A stretch of 39,235 bases of DNA from Dinoroseobacter sp. (GTDB lineage Bacteria > Pseudomonadota > Alphaproteobacteria > Rhodobacterales > Rhodobacteraceae): positions 1 to 39,235 of the forward strand of contig JASJAW010000007.1 of NCBI GenBank assembly GCA_030066795.1, written 5' to 3'. Of the stretch, positions 1-8,046 are shown piece by piece. The first letter of the stretch is position 1. Each line of letters begins with the position of its first letter. Under the pieces are notes generated by a model that worked only from the letters and a program-made list of their open reading frames with translations, did no database searches and was not told where the DNA came from. The translations under genes and the position numbers were made by a program.

Positions 1-861
1 ATGAACATCCGCGTGGCGCTCGATCAGGTCGAACGGAGCGGTGTCGAAGTGGTGCCCTCAGGTTCGGTGGAACGGCGCAGCGTTTCGGTCTGGCGTCTCA
101 TGGCGCAGAATCCCGACCATATCGGGGTTGGTTATAATCTCGAACGCCCGCGCCTGCCGACACCCGCCCAGGTCGGCCAGGAGCTTTGGAAGACCACTGG
201 CGAGATGGCCATGAAGGGGCGGGCCTGGTCAAAGAGGTCGCTGATCTATCACGGCTGGATCACGCTTCAATCCACGCTTTGGGGTTTCCTGTTGGGAACG
301 ACATTCGGGATCGCGGGGGCGATTGCCATCGTGTATTCGCGCACGGCGAGTATGAGTCTGATGCCTTGGGCGATCATCAGCCAGACCATCCCGATCGTGG
401 CACTGGCACCGATGATCATCGTGGTTTCTTCCCAGATCGGTGTCGAGGGGCGAGGTCTGCCGAAAGCAGTGATCTCGGCGTACTTGTGCTACTTCCCGGT
501 TCTTGTAGGCATGGTCAAAGGCCTGCGAGCGCCGCTGATTTCGCAACTTGATCTTCTGAAGACTTATGACGCTACCGGGCTTCAGACCTTTCTGAAACTG
601 CGCCTGCCCGCGTCGATGCCGTTTCTCTTTACCTCGCTCAAGGTGGGCATTGCGGCCGCCCTCGTGGGCACGATCGTTGGCGAGCTGCCCACTGGCGCGA
701 TCAGTGGCCTCGGTGCGCGGATATTGATCGGAGACCAGTTCGGAAACCCGCTCGCCATCTGGTCGGCCCTCTTTGCGGCCGCGATTTTGGCGGGATTGCT
801 GGTGACCCTGCTCGATCTGATCCAGCGCTTCGCATTGCGCCACATGGGGGCACAGACATGA
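1..861 (+). CDS. ABC transporter permease (NMT1/THI5 or NitT/TauT type)
   Basis: Inner-membrane permease of 286 residues for a small-molecule ABC importer. Several hydrophobic segments occupy about residues 90-280. The typical permease-ATPase contact loop is visible around residues 180-215, as a threonine-tyrosine-aspartate stretch followed by KLRLPASMPFLF. The N-terminal 80 residues are hydrophilic and would be cytoplasmic. It overlaps the next permease by four bases (ATGA), so the two are probably co-translated and form a heterodimeric channel. The binding protein follows, but no ATPase is present downstream, so one is expected upstream of the window. The ATG sits on base 1 of the window, so a longer N-terminus cannot be excluded. 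The substrate is not known; pyrimidine-like or thiamine-precursor uptake is a guess from the binding-protein family. Confidence 0.88.
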   Translation: MNIRVALDQVERSGVEVVPSGSVERRSVSVWRLMAQNPDHIGVGYNLERPRLPTPAQVGQELWKTTGEMAMKGRAWSKRSLIYHGWITLQSTLWGFLLGTTFGIAGAIAIVYSRTASMSLMPWAIISQTIPIVALAPMIIVVSSQIGVEGRGLPKAVISAYLCYFPVLVGMVKGLRAPLISQLDLLKTYDATGLQTFLKLRLPASMPFLFTSLKVGIAAALVGTIVGELPTGAISGLGARILIGDQFGNPLAIWSALFAAAILAGLLVTLLDLIQRFALRHMGAQT

Positions 862-1703
862 GTGCGCTGATTCTTGCTCTGGTGTTCTGGCTCGCCGCTT
901 GGGGCGCCAATGTCTGGCTCAGCAACTCGCGATGGAGTGACAGCTGGCCAGTGCGTCTGGCGGTGCCGGTCATCTTTGGCGTGACGGTTCTGGTCCTGTG
1001 GGAGGGATTGGTCCTCGGGCTTGGTGTCAGCCCGGTTGTGCTGCCGCCGCCGTCCATGGTTGCGGAGACGTTCGCGGCCTCAACAGAGACCCTGTGGATC
1101 GACTTTGTTCAGACCGTGGTCAAAGGCGCGTTGCGCGGTTTTGCCATTGGGGCGGTTGCAGCGATTGTCTGTGCAATCCTGATCGACCGATCGTCATTCT
1201 TGACCCGCGGCCTTCTGCCTATCGGCAATTTCTTCGCCGCTTTGCCAATCGTTGGCGTAGCGCCCATAATGGTGAACTGGTTTGGCTTTGATTGGCAGTC
1301 AAAAGCGGCGGTCGTTGTGGTCATGGTATTCTTCCCAATCCTTGTGAACACCGTACAGGGTTTGCGCGCCAGCGATGCGCTGCAACGAGACCTGATGCGC
1401 ACCTATGCGGCGAGCTATTGGCAAACCCTTCTGAAGCTTCGCTTGCCGGCAGCGATGCCGTTCATCTTCAACGGGTTGAAAATCGCGACTACGCTTGCGC
1501 TGATTGGTGCAATTGTTGCTGAGTATTTCGGCTCTCCGACCCATGGAATGGGTTTTCGCATCTCAACAAGCGTCGGCAGGTTGTCAATTGATCTTGTTTG
1601 GGCTGAAATTGCGGTCGCGGCAGCAGCCGGAACAGTGTTCTACGGGATTGTGGCCTTGATCGAAAGGCGGGTGACATTCTGGCATCCGTCCCACCGTAAA
1701 TGA
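858..1703 (+). CDS. ABC transporter permease, second subunit
   Basis: Second permease of 281 residues in the same importer. It has a hydrophobic N-terminus, further membrane segments through about residue 270, and the same contact loop as its neighbour (MRTYAASYWQTLLKLRLP, about residues 178-195). The two permeases therefore look like paralogues from a duplication, as in importers with two different membrane subunits. The ATG overlaps the stop of the preceding gene. The binding protein begins 22 bases after its stop. Assignment to the binding-protein-dependent permease family is firm; the transported compound is not. Confidence 0.88.
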   Translation: MSALILALVFWLAAWGANVWLSNSRWSDSWPVRLAVPVIFGVTVLVLWEGLVLGLGVSPVVLPPPSMVAETFAASTETLWIDFVQTVVKGALRGFAIGAVAAIVCAILIDRSSFLTRGLLPIGNFFAALPIVGVAPIMVNWFGFDWQSKAAVVVVMVFFPILVNTVQGLRASDALQRDLMRTYAASYWQTLLKLRLPAAMPFIFNGLKIATTLALIGAIVAEYFGSPTHGMGFRISTSVGRLSIDLVWAEIAVAAAAGTVFYGIVALIERRVTFWHPSHRK

Positions 1704-1725
1704 ACAAAACAGGGGAACCAAAGTT

Positions 1726-2721
1726 ATGAAAATAAAAGCAACATTTACAGCAGCGACGCTTGCGCTGTTCGGCAACTCGGCATTTGCGGCAGACGAGGTG
1801 ACACTGCAGCTGAAATGGGTCACTCAGGCCCAGTTCGCAGGGTACTACGTGGCGTTGGAAAAAGGCTTCTACGGCGAAGAAGATCTGGACGTCACCATCA
1901 AGCCGGGTGGCCCCGATATCGCGCCCGAACAGGTCATCGCCGCAGGCGGCGCGGACGTGATCACAACCTGGATGGCCGCTGGACTTGCCGCCCGCGAGCG
2001 TGGCGTGCCGCTGGTCAATATCGCGCAGCCCTTCAAGACGGGCGGCCTGCAGGTCAACTGCCTGAAATCTACGGGTATCGCCAGCCCGGACGATTTCCCC
2101 GGTCGCACCATGGGCGTCTGGTTCTTCGGGAACGAGTTCCCCTTTTATGCGTGGATGGCCTCGCTTGGCATTGAAACCGATGGCGCGGACGAGAACGGTG
2201 TGACCGTTCTGAAGCAGGCGTTCTCTGCGGACCCCCTCATTCAGGGGCAGGCCGATTGCATTTCGACCATGACCTACAACGAGTACCGCCAAATCCTGCA
2301 GGCCGGGATTTCAGCCGATGATCTGGTGACGTTTAACTATCTGGAGATGGGCTTCGGGATGCTCGAAGACGGTCTTTACGTGCTCGAAGAAAATCTCGCG
2401 GACCCGGCGTTCGAAGATAAGATGGTGCGCTTTGTCCGCGCCTCCATGAAAGGGTGGAAATACGCCGAGGAGAACCCTGAAGAGGCCGCCGAAATCGTTC
2501 TGGAGTTCGATGAAACGGGTGCGCAGACGCTCGACCATCAGGTCTATATGATGGGTGAGGTCGCCAAGCTGACCGCAGGCACGAACGGGGCACTTGATCC
2601 GTCCGACTACGAACAAACCGTACAGACGCTTCTGTCGGCAGTCAGTGAAGAAAACCCGGCTATCACCAAAGAGCCCGAGGGCGCCTGGACCCACGCCATT
2701 ACGGATGCGGCGCTGAACTAA
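1726..2721 (+). CDS. ABC transporter substrate-binding protein, NMT1/THI5 family
   Basis: Periplasmic ligand-binding subunit of 331 residues. A Sec signal peptide covers residues 1-22 (cleavage after AFA). The mature protein opens with LKWVTQAQFAGYYVALEKGF, a segment characteristic of ThiY/THI5-like proteins that bind pyrimidine or other N-heterocyclic compounds. The rest has the expected two-lobe layout, with a DFPGRTMGVW stretch near residue 125. It follows the two permeases at 22 bases and is followed by a GC-rich hairpin, an arrangement often seen after abundantly expressed binding-protein genes. The family is well supported. The ligand is inferred only loosely, because the neighbouring aminotransferase does not fit thiamine synthesis clearly. 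Confidence 0.88.
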   Translation: MKIKATFTAATLALFGNSAFAADEVTLQLKWVTQAQFAGYYVALEKGFYGEEDLDVTIKPGGPDIAPEQVIAAGGADVITTWMAAGLAARERGVPLVNIAQPFKTGGLQVNCLKSTGIASPDDFPGRTMGVWFFGNEFPFYAWMASLGIETDGADENGVTVLKQAFSADPLIQGQADCISTMTYNEYRQILQAGISADDLVTFNYLEMGFGMLEDGLYVLEENLADPAFEDKMVRFVRASMKGWKYAEENPEEAAEIVLEFDETGAQTLDHQVYMMGEVAKLTAGTNGALDPSDYEQTVQTLLSAVSEENPAITKEPEGAWTHAITDAALN

Positions 2722-2728
2722 GAAGAAG

Positions 2729-2755
2729 GGTCCGGGGCCGAATGCGCTCCGGACC
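2729..2755 (+). promoter_or_regulatory. Intercistronic hairpin after the binding-protein gene
   Basis: Perfect 7-bp inverted repeat GGTCCGG / CCGGACC separated by 13 bases, starting 8 bases after the binding-protein stop and ending just before the ribosome-binding site of the next gene. There is no T-run, so it is not a classical terminator. By position it could protect the upstream mRNA from 3' exonucleases or attenuate read-through, setting more binding protein than downstream enzymes. Confidence 0.5.
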
Positions 2756-2773
2756 AAACCCGGGAGGAACGAT

Positions 2774-3061
2774 ATGCCAAAGGCGTATTGGATTGCGCAT
2801 GTCACGGTCACTGACCCCGAACGCTATGCGCTGTATGCAGCAGGAACGGCGGAGCCCTTTGCAAAGTACGGCGCCAAGGTTCTGGCGCGCGGCGGGGCTT
2901 ACCATGCACTTGAGGGGGCCGATCACCCGCGCAACGTGGTCATTGAGTTCCCGTCGCTGGACGACGCGCTCGCTTGCTATCACTCAGACGAATACCAGGC
3001 GGCGCGCGCGCATCGCATTGATGCGGGAATTCCAAACATCACGATTGTCGAAGGGGTTTAA
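2774..3061 (+). CDS. DUF1330 family protein
   Basis: Small cytoplasmic protein of 95 residues with the dimeric ferredoxin-like fold layout of the DUF1330 family. It opens with KAYWIAHVTVTDPERYALY, has a central GGAYHALEG segment and a conserved Arg-Asn-Val-Val-Ile-Glu-Phe-Pro strand, and ends near a serine-aspartate-glutamate-tyrosine segment typical of the family. No catalytic role is established for the family. A GGAGG ribosome-binding site lies at 2762-2766, eight bases before the ATG. It sits between the transporter and the aminotransferase and so probably belongs to their operon. Confidence 0.85.
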   Translation: MPKAYWIAHVTVTDPERYALYAAGTAEPFAKYGAKVLARGGAYHALEGADHPRNVVIEFPSLDDALACYHSDEYQAARAHRIDAGIPNITIVEGV

Positions 3062-3164
3062 TCAGGCGACCCACGAAGGCACGCGCGCTGGGGCAGCCCC
3101 GGTTTCGGATTGGTCTGTTTGCAGGACCTCCATTATGCCGCGCAACTGATACTGGACGGAACTC

Positions 3165-4466
3165 ATGTCAAAGATACTGAGCGAAGCAGAATGGTGCGAA
3201 CGGGCGCGCGAAGTGCTCCCGGCGGCGGGTTTTGGCAATTTCGACGCCGGCATAACCATTGCGCGCGGCGAGGGATCGCGGGTCTGGGATGAGGACGGCA
3301 AAGAATATGTCGACTACCTGATCGGATCGGGTCCCATGCTGCTGGGTCATGGGCACCCGGAAGTAATGGAAGCCGTACTCGAACAACTTCCAAAAGGCAT
3401 GACCTTCTTCGCCAACAACGCCAAAGGCATCGAGCTGGCGGAAGCCATCGTCGAAGCTGTGCCCTGTTGTGAGCAGGTGCGCTTCGTGACTTCCGGCGGC
3501 GAGGCCGACATGTACGCGATCCGGCTTGCGCGCGCGGCAACCGGCAAATCAAGACTTCTCAAGTTTGAAGGCGGATATCACGGCATGAGTGCGGAGGCGC
3601 AGATGAGCCTCGCACCCGCCCGAGAGGTCAATTTCCCCACCCCGGTGCCGGACAGCGCGGGCATTCCCCAGACAGTCGCAGATCAGATGCTGATCGCGCC
3701 GTTCAACGATCTTGCTGCGGTACAGTCCCTTTTGTCGGAATACCCGGATACAGCCGCGATCATCCTCGAGCCTTTGCAGCGGATCATTCCGCCACAGCCA
3801 GGGTTTCTCGAGGGGTTGCGTGCCCTCTGCGATCGGACCGGCGTTCTTCTGATCTTTGACGAGATCGTGACCGGCTTCCGCCTCGCCTATGGGGGCGCTC
3901 AGGAACACTATGGAGTGACACCGGACATCTGCACCTTGGGCAAGGTCATCGGCGGTGGATTTCCTCTGGCCGCAGTCGGCGCCTCAAAAGAGCTCATGGC
4001 GCATTTCGACAAGGACGTGGTCGGAGCAGACAAATGGCTGATGCAACTGGGCACCCTGTCCGGAAACCCGGTCGCAGCTGCGGCGGGGCTGAAGACCATG
4101 GAGGTCCTCCGGCGCCCCGGGCAATACGCGCGCCTGCGCGAAATCGGTCGGTCGCTTATGACCATGCACAGCGAGGCACTGGATGAGTACGGGATTTCTC
4201 ATAAGATCTGCGGAGATGAGACCTTGTTTGATCTGTATTTTACGGAGAACGACTGTGTCGACTACCGCTCGGCAAAGCACGCCGATCCAAAATTGAACGT
4301 CGTCTGGAACGACACGCTGCGCGCCGCAGGTGTTTTAAAGAGCCCAAGCAAACTGTATCCGTCGCTGGCGGTCGGGCCGGACGATCTTGAATTGACCCGC
4401 ACTGCCTTTGCTCAAGCAGCACGGAGGGTGGCTCTGCCCTCAAAGCCAAATAGCCGCCGCATCTAG
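3165..4466 (+). CDS. Class III PLP-dependent aminotransferase (glutamate-1-semialdehyde aminomutase-like)
   Basis: Cytoplasmic PLP enzyme of 433 residues, full length for the family. The cofactor-binding aspartate lies in LLIFDEIVTGFR (about D232) and the Schiff-base lysine in TLGKVIGGGFPL (about K260). The N-terminus carries the GSGPMLLGHGHPEV motif, and SGGEADMYAIRLARA forms the phosphate-binding region. It resembles glutamate-1-semialdehyde aminomutases, but the context (importer plus DUF1330 protein) argues for catabolism of an imported amine or amino acid rather than heme synthesis. The gap to the DUF1330 gene is about 100 bases, so co-transcription is likely but not certain. The amino donor and acceptor cannot be told from sequence. 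Confidence 0.87.
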   Translation: MSKILSEAEWCERAREVLPAAGFGNFDAGITIARGEGSRVWDEDGKEYVDYLIGSGPMLLGHGHPEVMEAVLEQLPKGMTFFANNAKGIELAEAIVEAVPCCEQVRFVTSGGEADMYAIRLARAATGKSRLLKFEGGYHGMSAEAQMSLAPAREVNFPTPVPDSAGIPQTVADQMLIAPFNDLAAVQSLLSEYPDTAAIILEPLQRIIPPQPGFLEGLRALCDRTGVLLIFDEIVTGFRLAYGGAQEHYGVTPDICTLGKVIGGGFPLAAVGASKELMAHFDKDVVGADKWLMQLGTLSGNPVAAAAGLKTMEVLRRPGQYARLREIGRSLMTMHSEALDEYGISHKICGDETLFDLYFTENDCVDYRSAKHADPKLNVVWNDTLRAAGVLKSPSKLYPSLAVGPDDLELTRTAFAQAARRVALPSKPNSRRI

Positions 4467-4692
4467 AACGCGCGCACTGAGGCTGATTACAGGTGACCCG
4501 ATCAATCAGATGTCGGCTCCGCGGACAAAGCGGACGCTGAAATCGTTTGGCCGTTTACAGGTTCGGGCTGCCGACAGTCGGCCCTCCGATGTCCTTTCGA
4601 TTTCGAAGAAGGTACGCGTCCCTTTGCAACTTTAGTGATCCGCTTTTTGGCTCAGCCGGCCCCATCTGCTGCGGGATCTCAAAGTTGCTTCG

Positions 4693-5793
4693 TCATTCAG
4701 TCTCGGCAATTTCCAGAACTGATGAATCAAAAAGCTCTTCCACGGTCAGTTCGCGGCTCGCCAGGCCTTGTTGGTAAGAGTAGCGGAACAACGCTTCGAG
4801 CGTCTTGCGGTTCGGCGCGATACCATAAGGAAAGAAATTCTCGCCCAGTACGTCGATTGTGCTTTCCAGCTCGGCGGCAAACCAAGGCATGGTCTCAAAA
4901 TACCACCTTTGCTTCAGCGCCTCCAACTCCATGTTCTTTGCTGCGACATAGGCGCGAAAGATAGCTGCGGGAAGCGCTGGGTCGGTCTTGATCAAATCGT
5001 TGCGTACAGCCACGGCATGCATGATCGGATAAATGCCCGTACGTTTGAAATAATCCTGCTCAACTGAACGGGGGTCTTTGAACAGGCGTGTTACCTTTGG
5101 GTGGCCTTCGACAAAGGCGCGCGGCTCGGCCGCATGGAAAAGCGCATCCACGTCACGGTCCAGAAGCAGATCGGATTCGTCCTTTCCGTCTGGCCCTGTG
5201 GTCACGTTCAGCCCCTCGGGGATCATGTTTTCGTTTTTCGAAACGGTGCCTGACAAACCGCCTGCAGAGTCCTTTGCTGAGACAACCCACTCGATATCCT
5301 CAGGCATCACACCGTATTCATCGGCCATAAAGCCTCGTATCCAAGTCAATGAGGTTGATGAGAATCCCGGCGTGGCCACGCGCCGCCCTTTCAGGTCGGA
5401 CGGGTGCTCAATCCCTGCATCGGCGTGGATGAAAACGCTCTTGTGCCGGAATGTCCGCAGCGGGAAGACCGGGATAAGCGTATAGTCGCGAAAGCCGTCA
5501 TTGGCATACGACAACATGAAAGGATGAAGGCCAACCTCGGAAAAGGCGCGTGTTTGAAGCCCTTCAAAGACATGGTTGTTAAGATCGCCGATCTTATCCA
5601 GTTCGAAGGTCACCGAATGCCCGTCGACCTGTGCTTTGCCGGAGATCAAGGCACGCACATGGTTGTACGCGTAACCTGCTGCCAGCAACTCTGTGCCATA
5701 GTGTTGCGCCGCTCGCGTCAGCCGTGGGGCAACAAAGGGGGACGCGAGTATTCCTGAAAGAGCCCCACCTATGAAACGACGTCTCGTAGACAT
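4693..5793 (-). CDS. Tat-exported periplasmic binding-fold protein (NMT1 / 4,5-dihydroxyphthalate decarboxylase-like)
   Basis: About 366 residues, third gene of the sulfatase operon. The start is placed at 5793 because ATG there follows a GGAG at good distance and opens directly on a twin-arginine signal (STRRRFIGG, hydrophobic stretch to about residue 28). A longer frame to 5829 exists but lacks this. The mature part follows the NMT1-like fold. It resembles 4,5-dihydroxyphthalate decarboxylase family proteins in segments such as RGFMADEYGV and TGIYPIMHAVAVRNDL. Such proteins are either solute receptors or, rarely, enzymes on aromatic acids. No permease or ATPase lies in this operon, so it may work with a transporter elsewhere or act as a periplasmic enzyme. 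Family assignment is from memory. Confidence 0.75.
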   Translation of the reverse strand: MSTRRRFIGGALSGILASPFVAPRLTRAAQHYGTELLAAGYAYNHVRALISGKAQVDGHSVTFELDKIGDLNNHVFEGLQTRAFSEVGLHPFMLSYANDGFRDYTLIPVFPLRTFRHKSVFIHADAGIEHPSDLKGRRVATPGFSSTSLTWIRGFMADEYGVMPEDIEWVVSAKDSAGGLSGTVSKNENMIPEGLNVTTGPDGKDESDLLLDRDVDALFHAAEPRAFVEGHPKVTRLFKDPRSVEQDYFKRTGIYPIMHAVAVRNDLIKTDPALPAAIFRAYVAAKNMELEALKQRWYFETMPWFAAELESTIDVLGENFFPYGIAPNRKTLEALFRYSYQQGLASRELTVEELFDSSVLEIAETE

Positions 5794-5859
5794 CTTCTGC
5801 ACTCCGGAGACATGAAACAGGTGCCGCACTGTCGCGCGGCACCTGTTGGGTTTCTACGG

Positions 5860-7617
5860 CTATTGACCGATGCTCGGATCGCCATTTGGATCGAAGGGCA
5901 ACTCGTCCAGATGCTCGATGTATTCGAGCGGATCGAAGGGCAGATCGCCCAGCACCAGTTGCGGGTTCTGCTCGCGCAGCAGCTGCTCGGACGCATTGGC
6001 GATGCCGGTCCACGGAATGCCGTGCTTTTCCGGGCGATCCGGATAGCGTTCCTTCCACAGGTTGTGGCGCAGAACCATCCGGTTGAAGGGCCGCTTCAGG
6101 TGGATGAGGTTGGTCAGCATGGGCTGCACTTCGCGCGGGTCCGACGGCAGGAAGTAGAAGGCCGCCGGAATGCCGCTGGCCTCCCCCACCGGGTCGGGGG
6201 AGATCATGTGACGCTTGTAGTCACCTTTCACCACAGCGCCGAGGGTCGGGCCGGCATAGGTGAAGGTATAGTCGCGTCGCCCGTGTGTGTCGCCGTTCAG
6301 CAGAAGTGCGGTTTGGTCCAGCCCGTCGATCACACGATCGGTGGGGATATTGTCCATGGCACCTGCGAGGCTTGCGAAAGTGGTGAACAGGTCGGTGATG
6401 TGGATCATGTCACCGGGCAGCGAGCCAGGTTCGATCATGCCGGGCCAGACCGCGAAGGCCGGAACGCGTACACCGCCTTCGAGGAAGTCGCCCTTACCGC
6501 CGCGGAAGATGGTTTCGGCAAAGCCGGTACCCGGGGGCGGGTTGTGCGACATCGGGCCGTTGTCGGCCATCGCGACTATCAAGGTGTTCTCGGAGATGCC
6601 GAGGTCCTCAAGCTTGGCGCGAATGCCGGCGATCATCGGGTCTACGGTGCACTGCAGTCCGTTCTGCAAAAGTGCGCGTGCGCGCGTGCACTTTGGCCGG
6701 ATCGGCATAAAGTTCGCCATGATAGGCCAATTGGCAACATAGAACGGCTGCTCTGCCTCGACCGCGCGTTCCATGAAAGCAAACATACGTTCGAGCCCTT
6801 CGCCATCAATGGCCTCGTAGGTCTCTGTTGTGTTGTCGCCCCATTGCAGCGTCTCGCCATCCTTCGTGCCTTCGGCCACCATGATCCAGTCTTTGGTGAT
6901 GAACGTATCGTCGAGCTTGTAGGGGTCCTCGACCAGCATATCCTCAAAGAGGCCGATGGAGGCATTCCCCTGTTCGGCTTCACGCGTGTTGAGCGACAGG
7001 ATCTGGTTGTATCCCGTAAAGAGCGCCTCATCGAAGCCCTGGTTGTGCGGGTAGCTTTCCTCGATATCACCAAGGTGCCACTTGCCGTAGAAAGCGGTCG
7101 CGTAGCCAGCGTCGCCGAGAACCTCGGCCATTGTCACTTCTTCGGCGTCCAGCCCGTGGCTCTCCTGAAGCATTCCGATGTTGTACATGCCGGAGCGGAC
7201 GGCCATCCGGCCTGTCGCGGCGGCGGCCCGTGAGGGCGTGCAACCCACTTCAGTGTACATGCGGGTAAACATCATGCCGTCTTCGGCCAGCGCATTGATG
7301 TTGGGCGTATCAAGGCCGCGCACCATCTGAATGCCGGGCATGCCCAGATCACCGTAAGCGGTATCGTCCCACATAATGTGGATCAGGTTGGGCGGACGCC
7401 CGAAGCGTTCCTCCAACTCCGCGAGCTTTGCTTCAAGCTCTACGTCCTCTGCGGCCCATGCTTCGCCGTTTTGCGCCTGAAGGACGTAGAATTCGGCGTC
7501 AAAGACGATCTCGCCCTCTTGTGCGAGGGCCGCGCCGGATAGCGCGGTGCTGGCGGCGGTAATTGCTACGCCCAGCGCTCCTAAAGTCCGGGGTCTTCCC
7601 CGATTGTTACAACGCAT
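5860..7617 (-). CDS. Secreted sulfatase (type I, formylglycine-dependent)
   Basis: Sulfate-ester hydrolase of 585 residues with an alanine-rich Sec signal (cleavage after ALA at about residue 32). The active-site signature is CTPSR at residues 126-130, whose cysteine is converted to formylglycine. Metal ligands fit D84/D85 (MWDD) and D352-N353 (MADNGP), and the catalytic GKWHLG is at about 178-183. The ATG at 7617 overlaps the stop of the upstream small gene by 11 bases. A longer open frame to 7950 runs through that gene and is not used. No formylglycine-generating enzyme gene is in the window, so activation depends on one elsewhere. The substrate (aryl, alkyl or carbohydrate sulfate) cannot be read from sequence. 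Confidence 0.9.
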   Translation of the reverse strand: MRCNNRGRPRTLGALGVAITAASTALSGAALAQEGEIVFDAEFYVLQAQNGEAWAAEDVELEAKLAELEERFGRPPNLIHIMWDDTAYGDLGMPGIQMVRGLDTPNINALAEDGMMFTRMYTEVGCTPSRAAAATGRMAVRSGMYNIGMLQESHGLDAEEVTMAEVLGDAGYATAFYGKWHLGDIEESYPHNQGFDEALFTGYNQILSLNTREAEQGNASIGLFEDMLVEDPYKLDDTFITKDWIMVAEGTKDGETLQWGDNTTETYEAIDGEGLERMFAFMERAVEAEQPFYVANWPIMANFMPIRPKCTRARALLQNGLQCTVDPMIAGIRAKLEDLGISENTLIVAMADNGPMSHNPPPGTGFAETIFRGGKGDFLEGGVRVPAFAVWPGMIEPGSLPGDMIHITDLFTTFASLAGAMDNIPTDRVIDGLDQTALLLNGDTHGRRDYTFTYAGPTLGAVVKGDYKRHMISPDPVGEASGIPAAFYFLPSDPREVQPMLTNLIHLKRPFNRMVLRHNLWKERYPDRPEKHGIPWTGIANASEQLLREQNPQLVLGDLPFDPLEYIEHLDELPFDPNGDPSIGQ

Positions 7618-7903
7618 GTCTGTCTCCGTTCTTGGACATGTTTTCGAATGGGTCGTTCTGATGTGCTGCCTGCGCGGCCGCGTGGTCTTCCAGTGCCGTG
7701 GCGATCTCCCGCCGGAGTGCGCCGAGCGTTTCCTCCAAAGTCGCGTGCCATTGCGCATCGTCACTATCGACAAGATCTTTCGCGTCGGACAGTAAAGTTT
7801 CGTAGTCGCGACAAATCTCGTCAAAGACAGGCCGCTCGCGCCGCAAATGCGCGATAAGGCCCATGTGCTTGGGGAAGCTGATGTCCAGATTGTGAAAGGG
7901 CAT
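7607..7903 (-). CDS. Small helical hypothetical protein
   Basis: Protein of 98 residues, first gene of the sulfatase operon. GAGG lies six bases before the ATG, and its last codons overlap the sulfatase start, which supports translation. It is charged and apparently all-helical. The first half (FPKHMGLIAHLRRERPVFDEI) loosely resembles the opening of YdcH/DUF465-type small proteins, but I do not recognise it with confidence. It has no signal peptide, so it is cytoplasmic. A role linked to sulfatase expression is only inferred from the gene order. Confidence 0.7.
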   Translation of the reverse strand: MPFHNLDISFPKHMGLIAHLRRERPVFDEICRDYETLLSDAKDLVDSDDAQWHATLEETLGALRREIATALEDHAAAQAAHQNDPFENMSKNGDRHAL

Positions 7904-7962
7904 ATCGTGCCTCTGACCGGGGTTGCCGGTATCCTGCGATGTAAGGGCATGTCCAGCGCAGT

Positions 7963-7989
7963 ATTTTACCGTTAAACGGAGCGTAAAAT
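7963..7989. promoter_or_regulatory. Nested dyads between sulfatase operon and TPR regulator
   Basis: Outer inverted repeat ATTTTAC (7963-7969) / GTAAAAT (7983-7989) encloses CCGTT-A-AACGG (7969-7979). Both are perfect. The element lies about midway between the two divergent start codons (7903 and 8047), an arrangement expected of an operator that controls both. It is inferred to be a binding site for the adjacent DNA-binding TPR protein. Confidence 0.55.
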
Positions 7990-8046
7990 GGGGGTGCCTT
8001 CTGGCGATAAGCGCTTAGAAATAGGGGATACGACCGAGGCGACGAC

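Noticed and set aside
1489..2292. Minus-strand frame of 267 codons
   Set aside because: Antisense to the permease and binding-protein genes, with a composition unlike a protein.
5812..7233. Long plus-strand frame of 473 codons
   Set aside because: It lies opposite the sulfatase, which has a complete active site and signal peptide; the frame's product has no recognisable features and reflects GC-rich codon bias.
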